From Vigna angularis (taxonomy: Eukaryota; Streptophyta; Magnoliopsida; Fabales; Fabaceae): a DNA stretch of 64,000 bases. The position numbers and the translations under genes are program-made. The notes beneath the pieces are model-generated. The model did not search any database and had not been told where the DNA came from. It was given only the letters and a program-made list of their open reading frames with translations. The DNA is taken from assembly GCF_016808095.1 (NCBI RefSeq), contig NC_068980.1, positions 14,511,388-14,575,387 of the forward strand, given 5' to 3'. Positions 36,290-47,122 of this stretch are shown here, piece by piece (positions within the stretch are counted from its first letter, which is position 1; the number at the start of each line of letters is the position of its first letter).

Positions 36290-36385
36290 ACTACCAGACT
36301 GATCACTAGGCCGAGTGGCCAACCATCAGGCCGACCACCAAACTAAGTGACCGACCACCAAACCGAGTGGCTGACCACCAGGGTG
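36290..36385 (-). repeat. Minisatellite, right (inverted) arm
   Basis: Units read gagtggccaaccatcaggcc, gaccaccaaactaagt and gaccaccaaaccgagtgg, which are inverted relatives of the left-arm units. There are fewer copies than on the left. Confidence 0.8.
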
Positions 36386-36817
36386 TCAGCATGCCACGTA
36401 ACACCCTCCTTAATGACGTCTTTTCAATTTAACGGCAAACCTCTATTCGATGCAATTTTACATAAATAAGAATCCAATTGAGATGTCGAAAAAGAAAAAG
36501 ACTTATTTAAAAATCTGGACGAAAATAGAGAACTACCGAAAGATTAAACCTAACTTTTTACTTTTTTTACTTCAGTGTCAATCTCGTGTTACAAATTATG
36601 ATATGTATAAAATTCAAATTTAAACATTTTAGACTGTCATGATACTTTTTATGTTATTAATCAACTAAAGCTCTTCTTGTTGTTCTTTTTTAATATAGAT
36701 ATTATACAAATCATTCCATAATCTATTTAGTAGTTGTCCGAATTGTTAGATTGGTAATGGTTTGGGGCCATTTTGCGCCGTTTGATTAATTGATTGGGTG
36801 GCTGCAACTTAGCTACC

Positions 36818-36940
36818 ATGTACGGCGCAGCAGCAGCAACTTGTCGTTTGTTGGTTCTTCACCCCTCACCCTCTTTCTACAACAACCACAGCACTGTTTG
36901 GAGGTCCAAATTTGAGAATGTTGGGAACAAAAATAAATAA
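36818..36940 (+). CDS. Small ORF resembling the start of a plastid-targeted protein
   Basis: ATG at 36818 encodes 40 residues beginning MYGAAAATCRLLVLHPSPSF, closed by TAA at 36938-36940. The N-terminus is Ala/Ser/Leu-rich with Arg and almost no acidic residues until position 33, as in chloroplast transit peptides. No family match is recognised and no donor-like site clearly rescues it. It may be a stranded first exon of a gene otherwise deleted, or chance. Local composition (GCGCCG, CAGCAGCAGC) is less AT-rich than the flanks. Confidence 0.25.
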   Translation: MYGAAAATCRLLVLHPSPSFYNNHSTVWRSKFENVGNKNK

Positions 36941-38153
36941 TGTTTAATAAAATATTATATTTTATATTTGAAAGATAAGAAAAAGTATTTTAAAGGTTAT
37001 TTAAAGGCTTTGAACCTAAAACACCGCAAGTATTAATTATTTGAAAAAGTACAGTCCCTTCCCAACATGCACTGTACAAAATGAAACTGTACTTTACAAA
37101 AATACAAATCTAAAACATATAAAGTAATGAAGTATCTATATTATGTTTTAATTAATATAACATATCTAAAGTATTATACAAGGCCTATTTCAACAAGTAC
37201 TGTACAAGTAAATTGTACTTTAAATATGAAGTTTCAGCATAATACATAATGCGAGACATGAAAAGGTTAACTGATGACAAAAAAGCTTCAACATAATACT
37301 TTCAAAAGTTTGATGACGTTTTGCATCCTTTTAAGATTGCTATCTTTCTGTTTTCTTTTTCTTCACTTTAATACCTCACTTTTCATTTAACTATTTTTTT
37401 AAATATGCAAATTTCATCACTTACCTTGCGTTAGGTACAGAGAGTGAAATAATTAGGTGCAACATAGATTAAAATATTAGTATTTTAATTTTAAAAACGA
37501 AAGTGAAAACAAAATTAAGTTCATGGTTCGGTTACTGTAAAAGAATATCATAGTAATCGGTTATAATTTATTATTTGACTTGTATTTAATTTTGTAGTTG
37601 TTTTCACATTATGAATGACATAAATAGTCTTATCACGTCTCAACTAATATTGACTCTATTTATTGAAGTCACAATGTGTCAACATAATTAATTATGAACA
37701 CAAATCTATCAAAACCAAATATAGTCATGCAATCATCAAAGTCAATATCAACTCCATCGTAGGTGTACAGCTCAATTCAAAAGAAGTTTAGTAAATAAAA
37801 AAGTCTACTATATCAAACAAATAAAATAAATATAGTTAAAATATATAATGGGATAAAATGACTAATACCATGATAAAATTTATAAAAATAATCAACAATA
37901 ACATAAAATAACTTACAAAAATAAATTTAAGAAAATTTCCCAAATTTCGTAATATTTTTTTTTATTAAATATGTTTTTGTTTTCAAACTATAATGATTTC
38001 AGTTTTAGTTTTTCTTTTTCACTTTGATCCATTTTTGTTTTTCTTATTTTAGAAAATTCAATATTTAGTTATTTATGATTAACTCTGTTAGTTTTTTCTG
38101 ACGTGACTAACAATTTCACATCATCAAAACATATGTACAATTAATTAATCCTG
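36941..38153. other. Gene-free AT-rich stretch
   Basis: No gene. The words acttcaacataatact/agtttcagcataatac recur near 37223-37300. Around 37965-38100 the sequence (attaaatatgtttttg...) looks like one arm of an old MULE-type terminus, but no partner arm was found. Confidence 0.4.
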
Positions 38154-38806
38154 TGTTGATAACTTGCAACGCCTCAAGGTCAAAATTAAAATATTTATGC
38201 AACTCTATCACTTGAGAACTTCCTCAGACAAACTGTATTCTCAAATGGCATAGATCCCTTTTCACTTTTAGAGAACTTCCCTTAGGCACAAAACTCTAAT
38301 ACTCTCAAAATGAAAAGTTAACCCTCTAAGGGTTTTAAAACAAATATATATAGACAGCTGGTCTGAAATTGAAAAGACACATTACAACTGCCAGTAACAA
38401 TCGATTATTGTTAGTGATAATCGATTATTCAAGTCCGTTACAAGGTTTTTCAAAAAGTGATAATCGATTATCTTGAGGAACAATCGATTATTCCAGGGAC
38501 ATGGGCAGTTCTCATCAGGACTAGTGATAATCGATTATTTGAAGTAATAATCGATTATTCCAGAGCGAAATGGTTTTTCAGGAAAGCTCATGATAATCGA
38601 TTATTTCACCACATAATCGATTATATACGTAACTATCTTAAATATACGAGATTTCTAAGTTTTTACATGCTTGAAATCTTTCCTAATACATTTGAAAACT
38701 ACAAAAGTGCTTTTAAAACAATTATAACTTGATTCTTCGAGTTTATTTCTTGCAGCATCATCAAAATCATTTATCTTCAAAGTACCAATGCTCCTCGTTG
38801 GTAACA
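38154..38806. mobile_element. Possible solo LTR containing an AATCGATT cluster
   Basis: The segment begins TGTTGATAAC and ends GTTGGTAACA, so either strand shows TG...CA ends. It has LTR-like, non-coding texture. It contains eight AATCGATTA-type motifs, which also occur in the LTR at 52.6-53.9 kb. No 5-base target duplication and no second copy were seen, so this remains a hypothesis. Confidence 0.35.
38398..38626. repeat. Eight paired AATCGATTA motifs
   Basis: Copies of (a/c)aatcgattat occur at about 38398, 38416, 38459, 38480, 38525, 38546, 38591 and 38612. They fall into four pairs with about 18-22 bases between members and about 40-45 bases between pairs. Each motif contains the palindrome ATCGAT, so neighbouring copies can form stems. 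Confidence 0.9.
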
Positions 38807-38828
38807 AATTCTAGTTATTTAGGTATAG

Positions 38829-39100
38829 TTAGGGATAACAACAGGACGGGATGAGGAAGGGTTTCCTTATATAATGCATATTCCTAAAAATAATCATCCT
38901 CATCCTCACACTCATACCTAATGAGTATAACATTTTTATCTCATCTCCATCCTCACTTTGTAACAAGTATATACTTATACTCATGCTCATACCCATTTTT
39001 TATTATTTCAATATCAATTAATTGTTATTAATTTTAAATAAAAAATCACTCTAAAAGAAATATGATATTATCAAATATTCAATAGTAAAGGGATTCATTC
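38829..39100. mobile_element. Possible hAT-like MITE terminus
   Basis: The start ttagggataacaacaggacg resembles the TAGGGATGGCAACGGG opening of plant hAT-type miniature elements. It is followed by alternating actcatac/atcctcatcc words. No mirror-image right end was found within the next few hundred bases. Confidence 0.25.
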
Positions 39101-39176
39101 TTGTTTTGTAATATCAAATATTTAAAAAGAAATTATAATTGTATAAATTTTAAATCAGAGTACCAAATAAATTTTT

Positions 39177-39940
39177 TTATGAACCAAAATATTTATTAAA
39201 TTTTTTATTAATTGTATAAATTATCTGCCCATCAGTTTGTAGGTGACAAGAAATTGAAAAATTAAGCTTAGTTCCTAGTTTTGACCAAAAGGTTTTCCAA
39301 AAATGACTAAGGAACTTAGAGTCTCTATCTGACATTATAGTGCAAGGTATACCATGAAGACTCACCACATATCTAAAGAAGAGCCTAGCAATGTTGCTTG
39401 CATAATCCACCTTATGACAGGGTATAACGTGTGTAATTTGACTAAAACGATCAACTACAACAAAAATGGAATCACAACCCCCTTGAGTTTTGGGGAGACT
39501 TAGAACAAAATCCATGCTAAAATCTTCTCAAAGGGTTGAAGGAACTGGTAATGAGATATAAAGTTCATGAAGCATTGTCCTAGACTTAAATTGTAAACAT
39601 GAGATGCATATATGATAATGTCTTTGGATATTCTTTCTCACATGTGGCCAAAAGAATTTTTCTTTTAATAAACTAAGGGTATTCTCTACCCCAAAATGGC
39701 CCATCCCCCTCATATGTTTTTTAGATTAGGAGCTTTCTATGTGAACCTTGGAGAATATAAAATTTTCCTTCTTTGAACAAATACCAATCATTCACATAAA
39801 AGCCCCTTAGAGCTCTCTCTCTCTCTCTCTCTCTCTAAACACTCAACATAGGTGGATGAAAACTCAAAATCTTGATAATACAAAGCAGGAATGTGATCAA
39901 ATCCATAAACTTGGGCCCCCAATTTTGGAAACAAGGCATG
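39177..39940 (-). pseudogene. Ty3/gypsy integrase relic
   Basis: Read on the minus strand, about 39925-39714 resembles the RNase H to integrase linker (DWYLFKEGKF, then GSHRKLL). Next comes the integrase zinc-binding domain (GHFGVENTLSLLKEKFFWPH, then HYHICISCLQFKSR, 39713-39530). The catalytic core follows: [30 protein letters not shown] and [20 protein letters not shown] (39515-39250). After TDGQ the catalytic Glu expected near residue 98 is missing, and the frame then departs from the family, stopping at 39177. A (CT)12 tract lies in frame upstream. Several stops separate the pieces. No reverse transcriptase or LTR belonging to it is seen nearby. Confidence 0.85.
39813..39836. repeat. (CT)12 microsatellite inside the gypsy relic
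   Basis: Twelve CT units. On the coding (minus) strand they are read as a Glu-Arg dipeptide run within the integrase linker, so the expansion happened inside formerly coding DNA. Confidence 0.95.
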
Positions 39941-40253
39941 TCATCAAAATAGACATAAAACTATTTGATTGACTATAATTCATAATACATCATTTAAAAT
40001 TAATCGTATAAAGATTATGATAAGAGGGACATCTCTTTGCAAAAGTGAGTGAATTTCATAGATATAAACAAGTTAAAAAATTAGGAGAAAGAGGAAAGAA
40101 ATGTGTAATGAAAGAAAAAGAAGGATTATAAAACTAAAAACTAAGGTAATATTGTGTGTGTGTTTATTATATGTATATGCATATAAATTGTTTAGGTTAC
40201 CTAATGAACTATGAGTACTTCTGTAATTTAAATGAGATGAGTATCTTAAATTA
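39941..40253. other. Gene-free stretch left of the copia element
   Basis: AT-rich, with a short gtgtgtgtg run near 40155. Nothing else is visible. Confidence 0.5.
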
Positions 40254-40738
40254 TATTAATTTAAGAATGGGTTCATGTAATTTAAAGTATAACTTTGATG
40301 CTAATGTGATGATTATTAGAATATAAGGTATTAAAGTTATAGGGATTATTTTAGAGTTATTTAAATTAATCACTTTCTTCTCACTTCAATAAAGGACATT
40401 TTGATATTTTATTAAACTTGGTTAAATATCATAAAAGAGGAAAAATATTTTACTGCTATTGACACGTTAAGTTTCTAAGAAGTGAAAGAGAAAAAGTAAT
40501 GTTCTCAAAAAGAAAAAGAAACAGTGACTTTGACAGAGAAAAACATCTTTGGAAATTTCCATATCATCAAAAAAGCATTAAAGAGGAGTAAAAGAAGGGA
40601 GAACAATTGACAGGAAAGAACTATACAATGGATCCAGATAAGTTTTCTTCTACTATGTATGTGAGAATAGTGAGGATTATGAAATTCAAGATCATGTGTG
40701 TTTCTTCATTTAATTGAAAATTAAAGAAATTTCTTACA
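40254..40738 (+). repeat. 5' LTR of the 40.2-46.8 kb copia element
   Basis: It begins tcttaaattatatt and ends ttcttaca. It matches 46333-46830 with scattered substitutions and a small indel; the 3' copy has an extra taaagattc near 46400. Confidence 0.93.
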
Positions 40739-41906
40739 AGTCGTATCAGAGTCTGGTTCTGGATTTTATGATTTTGAATTATAAAATTTAGGGATTTTAA
40801 ATTTTCAAATGTTTAATTTTACTATTTATGATATCAATTGTTTTTGTTGGCATGAAAGAAAATTTCAATTCACTGTTACATGAATTTGATCCAGGAAGCC
40901 ACAAGTTTTTTTTATTTGATTGTCTTATCAAAACAACTTTATTGTTGCACGACGATGCAATGTGAATAGGCCAAAATTAAAATCCTGCATGAAAGAAAAG
41001 TCAATTCCCTTGAATTTAACTCCTGGAAGCCAAAAGTTTTTAATTTTGGTTGTCACACAACTTTATTGTTGCAGCACTATTATGAGAGTAAAGCAATTTT
41101 ACTGTTGCGCTTATGTTAAATTCTAAACATTGTTGTGCATTAAATGGAAATCAAATATGAATTAAAAGTTTGAAGGTTACGAATGCTTTTAATTAGAAAA
41201 GTGCATATACTGACACACATGACATAATGCTGTGTTTTATGAATTATATGTAATTGTTAATTAAACTTAGATGAAGAAAATTCAATTAAGTTGAATTTCG
41301 GGTGAGTTATAATTCTAATCAAAATTAAAAGTTTTAGTAATTTTGTTGTTTTTTTAAATTGTTCATGTTATGGTGTTTTGAATCCAAAAACACTATTAGG
41401 AGAATGTAAATTCATTATTTTGAAATTCCATTGGAGTGTGTATTTACCGTGTGTACCATTATGTGGTCAATTTCTGAAGAAGTATTATGAACATTATTCA
41501 TAATATAAAGGATGTTAAATTATGAATATATAGTAATTAGTAATTATTATAAGGATATTATGGATTACCCAAAGGTGAACCATTGTTTATATTTGATGAC
41601 ATTAAAGTGAGACATTTCATATACTTAGTAAATATGTTTTATATCCAAAGATAGCATACATATAGACTTAAGTATGATTGATTGTTTATTAAAGTATATG
41701 CATTCTAGTTTCTTAATTGTATGGAATTTTTCAGTTTAAGAATCACCCAAAGGTGAACTTAAATGAATAACTTAAATGATTACCTATCAGTTTAAGTGTC
41801 ACCCAAAGGTGAACTTAAATATATGACTAGCGTAGTTATTTTGTTTGAATCCATTAATTTTAATCAAAACATTAATGTATGAGCTTGTATATTATTTCCA
41901 ACTTAC
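40739..41906 (+). other. Leader of the copia element
   Basis: Untranslated leader from the primer-binding site to gag. It contains three copies of a (t)cacccaaaggtgaac phrase (about 41566, 41744 and 41801); the last two are near-identical for about 25 bases, a short tandem duplication. Two related phrases containing ggaagccacaag/ggaagccaaaag occur near 40894 and 41024. Confidence 0.7.
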
Positions 41907-42773
41907 ATGAATCTATCAGGTCTGAGCAACAATGTGGTCAAGTTTAATGGGCTAAATTATTTTGATTGGTCAGAACAAATTCAGTTCAAACTGGGTGTGT
42001 TAGACTTAGATATGGCTATTATGATGGATAAAATGCCTGCAACCATTACAAAGACCAGTACAAGTGATGAGAAGTCTCTTTATGAGGCTTGACATAGGTC
42101 TGACAGGTTGTCACTAAACTTGATGCACATGTCTATGGCAGAGAATGTAAAACATTCTATGCCTAAAATGGAAAACACAAAGGAATTCATGAAAATGATC
42201 AAGGAGTACTCACAATCAGACATAATTGACAAGTCTATTGTGGGAACTCTAATGAGTGAGCTGGCTACCAAAAAGTTTGACTGGTCACAACTCATACATG
42301 ACCATGTAACTGGAATGACTAATATAACAGTAAGATTGAAGTCAATGGGAATGGAGGTGAATGAGTCTTTTCTAGTACAATTTATCATGAACTCTCTTCC
42401 TCCTGAATTTGGCCAGTTCCAAGTGAACTATAACACTTTTAAGGATAAATGGAACTTTCAATAAATCAAAGTCATGTTGGTACAAGAGGAAGGGAGATTG
42501 AAGAAAATGAAAGATCATTCTATCCATCTCACAACTCATGAAGGTGCTAGCTTCAGTAAAGCCAAATCAGGAAAGAAGAACAAGAAGGACAAAGCCCCAA
42601 TGAAAGTGAATAAGGGCAGTATGCAAAAGGACCAGAAATGTTTCTTTTGTAAGAAAGTGGGTCACTTCAAGAAAGATTGTCCGAAAAGAAAATCTTGGTT
42701 CGAAAAGAAAGGTATTTCTTATGTTTTTGTAAGTTTTGAAGCAAATATTATTGAAGTGCCTAATAATACCTGA
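41907..42773 (+). pseudogene. Copia gag relic with zinc knuckle
   Basis: ATG at 41907 starts a gag protein (VKFNGLNYFDWSEQIQFKLG near the start, EFMKMIKEYSQSD and FIMNSLPPEFGQFQVNYNTF in the middle). It carries a CCHC zinc knuckle, CFFCKKVGHFKKDC, at about 42639-42680, which binds element RNA in the family. Stops at about 42090 and 42462 split the frame, and TGA at 42771 separates gag from the protease. The order is correct and no large deletion is apparent. Confidence 0.88.
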
Positions 42774-45700
42774 TGGTTGGATTCTGGAGCTACCACTCAT
42801 GTTTCTAATATTATGTAGGGATTCCTTTCAATCCAACCCATAAAAGGAACTGAAAAATATTTATATATGGGGAACATAATGAAGGCACAAATAGAAGGAA
42901 TTGGGATTTACATATTAATTCTACACACTGGTTATTGTTTGAATCTTGAAAAGTGTCTCTATGTTCCTAGTTGTTCTAGGAATTTAATTTCTGTTGCAAA
43001 GTTGGATTATTTAGGTTTTAACTTTAGGATTGAAAATGGTATTTTTCATTTGTATAAACTTTCGTACTATTATGGTTCTGGTACATTATTGGATGGTTTA
43101 TATCGTTTAAATCTTGATGTTAATTTTTCTGAATCCCTGTTTAATGTTGAACATGTTGTTGATAGAAAATGCAGTGCAGGAAATGAATGTTCTGCTTTCT
43201 TATGGCATAAAAGATTGGGTCACATATCCAAAGAAAGGATGTTGAGGTTAGTGAAAAATGAAATTTTACCTCAATTGAATTTTGATGACTGGGATGTATG
43301 TATTAATTGTATTGTAAACAAACAAAACATATATCAAAATATCCAGCCATAAGAAGTAGTCAACTTCTTGAGTTAATACACACTGATAGTTGTGGTCCTT
43401 TTGACCTTGGAGTGGTAAAAAATATTTTATCTCCTTTATTGATGACTTCTCACGTTATTGTTATATATATATCTATTACATGAAAAATCTCAATCATTGA
43501 ACGTCCTTAAGGTGTTCATAAATGAGGTGGAAAGACAATTAGATAGAAAAGTAAAAGTGGTGAGATCTGATAGAGGTGGTGAATATTATGGTAAAAATGA
43601 TGAGAGCGGACAATGTCCAGGTCCATTTGCAAAGTATCTTGAAAGTCGGGTATATGTGCAGAGTATACAATGCTCGGTACACCACAACAAAATGGTGTAG
43701 CAGAAAGGCGGAATCGTACTCTTATGGATATGGTTAGGAGTATGTTAAGTCATAGTAATATTCCTTTATCTTTGTGGATGTATTCATTAAAGACTGTTGT
43801 ATATCTTCTTAACAGGGTTCCTAGCAAAGCAGTTTCTAAAACTCCTTATGAACTATGGACTGAAAGGAAACCCAGTTTAAGACATCTTCATGTTTGGGGT
43901 TGTCCAGCAGAGGTAAGGTTATACAATCCACATGAAAAGAAGCTTGATGCAAGAACCATTAGTGGTTACTTCATTGGTTATCCTGAAAAATCAAAGGAAT
44001 ATAAATTTTATTGCCCTAACCATAGTACAAGAATAATTAAATCTGGAAATGCTCGATTCATTAAAAATGGACAATTTAGTGGGAGTGAGGAATCACGAAT
44101 AATGGACATTCAAGAGCATACTGATAGTGTTTCTACACTTAATGCCTCTTTTGAAGTTGTTATCCCTCTTGTTGTATCACAATCACACAACAAGCAAAGA
44201 CAACAAGTTAATGTTTCAATCCCACAAAATGAACATATAAATGTTGAGCCAATTGACAATGAGCAAGTCACAAATGAGCAAGTCATAAATGAGCAATTGA
44301 TAGAGGAACCACAAGAAGCAGCATTAAGAAGGTCTGTAAGGCAGAAAAGACATGCTATTTCAAATGATTATGTGGTTTACTCTGTTGAACATGAATGTGA
44401 CTTAAGCATTGATGAAGATCCAAACTCTTTTAGACAAGCCATGGAAAGTAATAATTCAGAGAATTGGTTGAATGCTATGAAAGAAGAATCGAAATCAATG
44501 GATGACAATAAAGTATGGGATCTAGTTGAATTGCCTAAGGGTTCAAAAGGAGTCGGTTGTAAATGGGTCTTTGAGACTAAACATGACTCAAAAGGCAATA
44601 TTGAAAGGTATAAAGCTAGATTAGTTGCCAAAGGTTTCACTCAAAAGGATGGCATTGACTACAAAGAGACATTCTCTCTTGTTTCTAAGAAGGACTCTTT
44701 GAGAATTGGTTTTGCTTTGGTGGCTCATTATGATTTAGAGCTTCACCAAATGGATGTAAAGACCGCTTTTCTGAATGGTGACTTAGAAGAGGAAGTTTAT
44801 ATGGACCAGCTAGAAGGTTTCACAATAACAGGAAGAGAAAATTTGGTGTGTAAATTGAAGAAATCAATATATAGACTGAAACAAGCTTCCCGACAATGGT
44901 ATCTAAAATTTAATGATACCATAACTTCATATGGTTTTGTAGAGAACACTATTGACCGGTGTATATACCTAAAGATCAGTGGGAGTAAGTTTGTTATTTT
45001 GGTTCTATATGTTGACGACATTTTCTTGCTGCTAATAATATTGGTATGTTACATGATGTAAATAAGTTTCTTAGTAACTTTGAAATGAAAGATATGAATT
45101 CTTATGTGATAGGAATAGAAATATTTCGTGATAGCTCACAAGGATTGTTAAGTTTGTCTCAAAAAGGCTATATTAACAAAGTGTTAGAGAGATTCAGAAT
45201 GGAAAAATGCTCTCCTAGAGTAGTTACAATTCAAAAAGGGGACAAGTTTAGTCAAATGCAATGTCCCAAGAATGATTAGGAACGAAAGGTCATGGAGTCC
45301 ATTCCTTATGCGTGAGTGGTTGGGAGTTTGATGTATGCTCAAACTTGTACCCGTACATATATCAGTTTTGCTGTTGGAATGTTAGGCCGATATCAAAGTA
45401 ATCCCATAACGGATCACTGGAAAGCTGCAAAGAAATTTCTTAGGTACTTACAAGGTACCAAAGAATACATGCTCACCTACAGAAAGTCAGATCATCTCGA
45501 AGTTATTGGCTACTCGGATTCAGACTATGCTGGATGTGCGGATTCAAGAAAATCCACATTTGGGTATGTTTATCTATTAGTTGGAGGAGCAATTTCTTGG
45601 AAAAGTGCAAAACAATCAGTCAGTGCTACTTCCACCATGGAGGCTGAATTCGTGGCATGCTTTGAGGCCACGGTTCATGCTTTGTGGTTACGAAACTTTG

Positions 45701-45987
45701 TATCGAGGCTTGACATTATTGACAGTATTGCTAGGCTGATAAGAATTTATTGTGATAATTGTGTAGCCGTCTTCTTCTCTAAAAATGAAAAGTACTCAAA
45801 GGGTGCTAAACACATGGATTTGAAGTACTTGTCAGTCAAAGAAGAAGTATAGAAACATAGAGTGTTGATTGAGCATATTGGTACGGATTTGATGATAGCA
45901 GATCCGTTAACTAAAGGACTACCGTCCAAAAGTTTTATTGGCCATGTTGAAAGTATGGGCATTATGGATAAGTCAATATTAACATGA
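42774..45987 (+). pseudogene. Copia pol relic (PR-IN-RT-RNaseH)
   Basis: Protease motif WLDSGATTHVSN at about 42776. The gag-pre-integrase region has FLWHKRLGHISKERMLRLVK (about 43197), with integrase starting near 43330. Catalytic regions are VVRSDRGGEYYG (about 43560) and, after a shift, [20 protein letters not shown] (about 43680). Reverse transcriptase has [20 protein letters not shown] (about 44566), [20 protein letters not shown], and VLYVDDIF at about 45003. RNase H and the C-terminus (DPLTKGLPSKSFIGHVESMG) end near 45987. Damage: TGA before the protease, a stop near 42817, a run of stops at 43350-43460, shifts near 43670 and 45035, and stops near 45277 and 45316. The longest surviving frame is 43670-45061 (463 codons). 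Confidence 0.9.
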
Positions 45988-46332
45988 TGATGTTATCTAT
46001 CTATATGGATATGTATAGTTATATGCTTGTACTGTCATGACACTTATGAATTCAATTAAAGTTATGTTTCTCTTTATTCTGTTGTTGTCCACATTTAGTT
46101 ATATACATGTATTATTGATTGTGGTAACATGTCATATCTCTTTTAGAGACATGAAAGTTATAAGATTGATTAAAGTTATGTTGAGTTGGTTTGATTATGT
46201 AATACATGGAAGGAATCTTGTCGTTCATGACTTTTGTCCACCATGATCCGATCATTTCAATTCATATAAGGATGATCATACTTAAAGTTTAGTTTTAGAT
46301 CTTCAAGTCATCACATGAACCAAGTGGGAGAA

Positions 46333-46830
46333 TCTTAAATTATATTGATTTAAGAATTGGTTCATTTAATTTAAAGTATAACTTTGATGTAAAGATTCTA
46401 ATGTGATGATTATTATAATATAATGTATTAAAGTTATAGGAATTATTTTAGAGTTATTAAAATTAATCCATCTCTTCTCACTTTAATAAATGGCATTTTG
46501 GTATTTTATTAAAGTTGGTTAAATATCATAAAAGAGGAAAAATGTTTTACTTGACACGTTAAGTTTCTGAAAAGTGAAAGAGAAAAAGTAACGTTCTCAA
46601 AAAGAAAAAGAAACTGTGACTTTGACAGAGAAAAACATCCTTGACAATTTCTATATCATCAAAAAAGCATTAAAGAGGAGTAAGAGAAGGGAGAACAATT
46701 GACAGGAAAGAACTATACAATGGATCCAGGTAAGTTTTCTTCTACTATGTATGTGAGAATAGTGAGGATTATGAAATTCAAGATCCTGTGTGTTTCTTCA
46801 TTCAATTGAAAATTAAAGAAATTGCTTACA
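46333..46830 (+). repeat. 3' LTR of the 40.2-46.8 kb copia element
   Basis: Second LTR copy, directly after the purine tract and ending gcttaca. Confidence 0.93.
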
Positions 46831-46936
46831 AAGTATAGAAACATGGACATGATAGGTGTGTACACTTTTAATAGTTTGAGTGAATCAATTTTAATGAGAT
46901 TTGTTGTGTGTGTATGCTTGTTGATGTTGTTGTATA

Positions 46937-47122
46937 CACATGCATTCACGCACTCACCTACACACACAAATACACACACATATGTATGAATACATACACA
47001 CATGCACACACACATAGACACAAACACATAGACATAAACACACAAACACAAACACATACACATACAAACACACACCCACACACAAATGTGCGAGAACACA
47101 CAAACATACACACACATACCAT
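46937..47122. repeat. Interrupted (CA)n / ACACAT microsatellite
   Basis: About 185 bases built almost wholly from cacaca, acatac, acacaa and tacaca words. It begins about 100 bases beyond the 3' LTR. Long open frames on both strands here are simple-sequence artefacts. Confidence 0.95.

Larger units (their letters stand above)
35787..36559. mobile_element. Foldback MULE filled with a GGTCGG-type minisatellite
   Basis: The body is 35796-36550 (755 bp). Flanks are taatttttt (35787-35795) and taacttttt (36551-36559), a 9-bp duplication with one mismatch. Outer arms of about 165 bases are inverted copies; for example, gaggtttgccgtcaaattga at the left mirrors tcaatttaacggcaaacctc at the right. The pairing continues inward through the minisatellite to ctggtagtgcc near 36167 and gacactaccag near 36288, so almost the whole element is a palindrome. 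There is no transposase. The minisatellite copies differ in number between arms. Confidence 0.85.
40254..46830 (+). mobile_element. Complete Ty1/copia retrotransposon with both LTRs, coding frames broken
   Basis: LTRs at 40254-40738 and 46333-46830 are clearly copies. A primer-binding-like site (tcgtatcagagtc, from about 40741) follows the 5' LTR, and a purine tract (caagtgggaga, about 46321) precedes the 3' LTR. The order gag, protease, integrase, reverse transcriptase, RNase H identifies copia. Flanking bases are gagta (40249-40253) and aagta (46831-46835), a 5-bp target duplication with one mismatch. The LTR start reads TCTTAA rather than the canonical TG in both copies. Many stops and shifts show it is old and inactive. 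Confidence 0.93.

Noticed and set aside
38398..38626. CRISPR-like array
   Set aside because: Repeats are short palindromes with near-constant, non-unique spacers in plant DNA; this is a motif cluster in an LTR-like segment.
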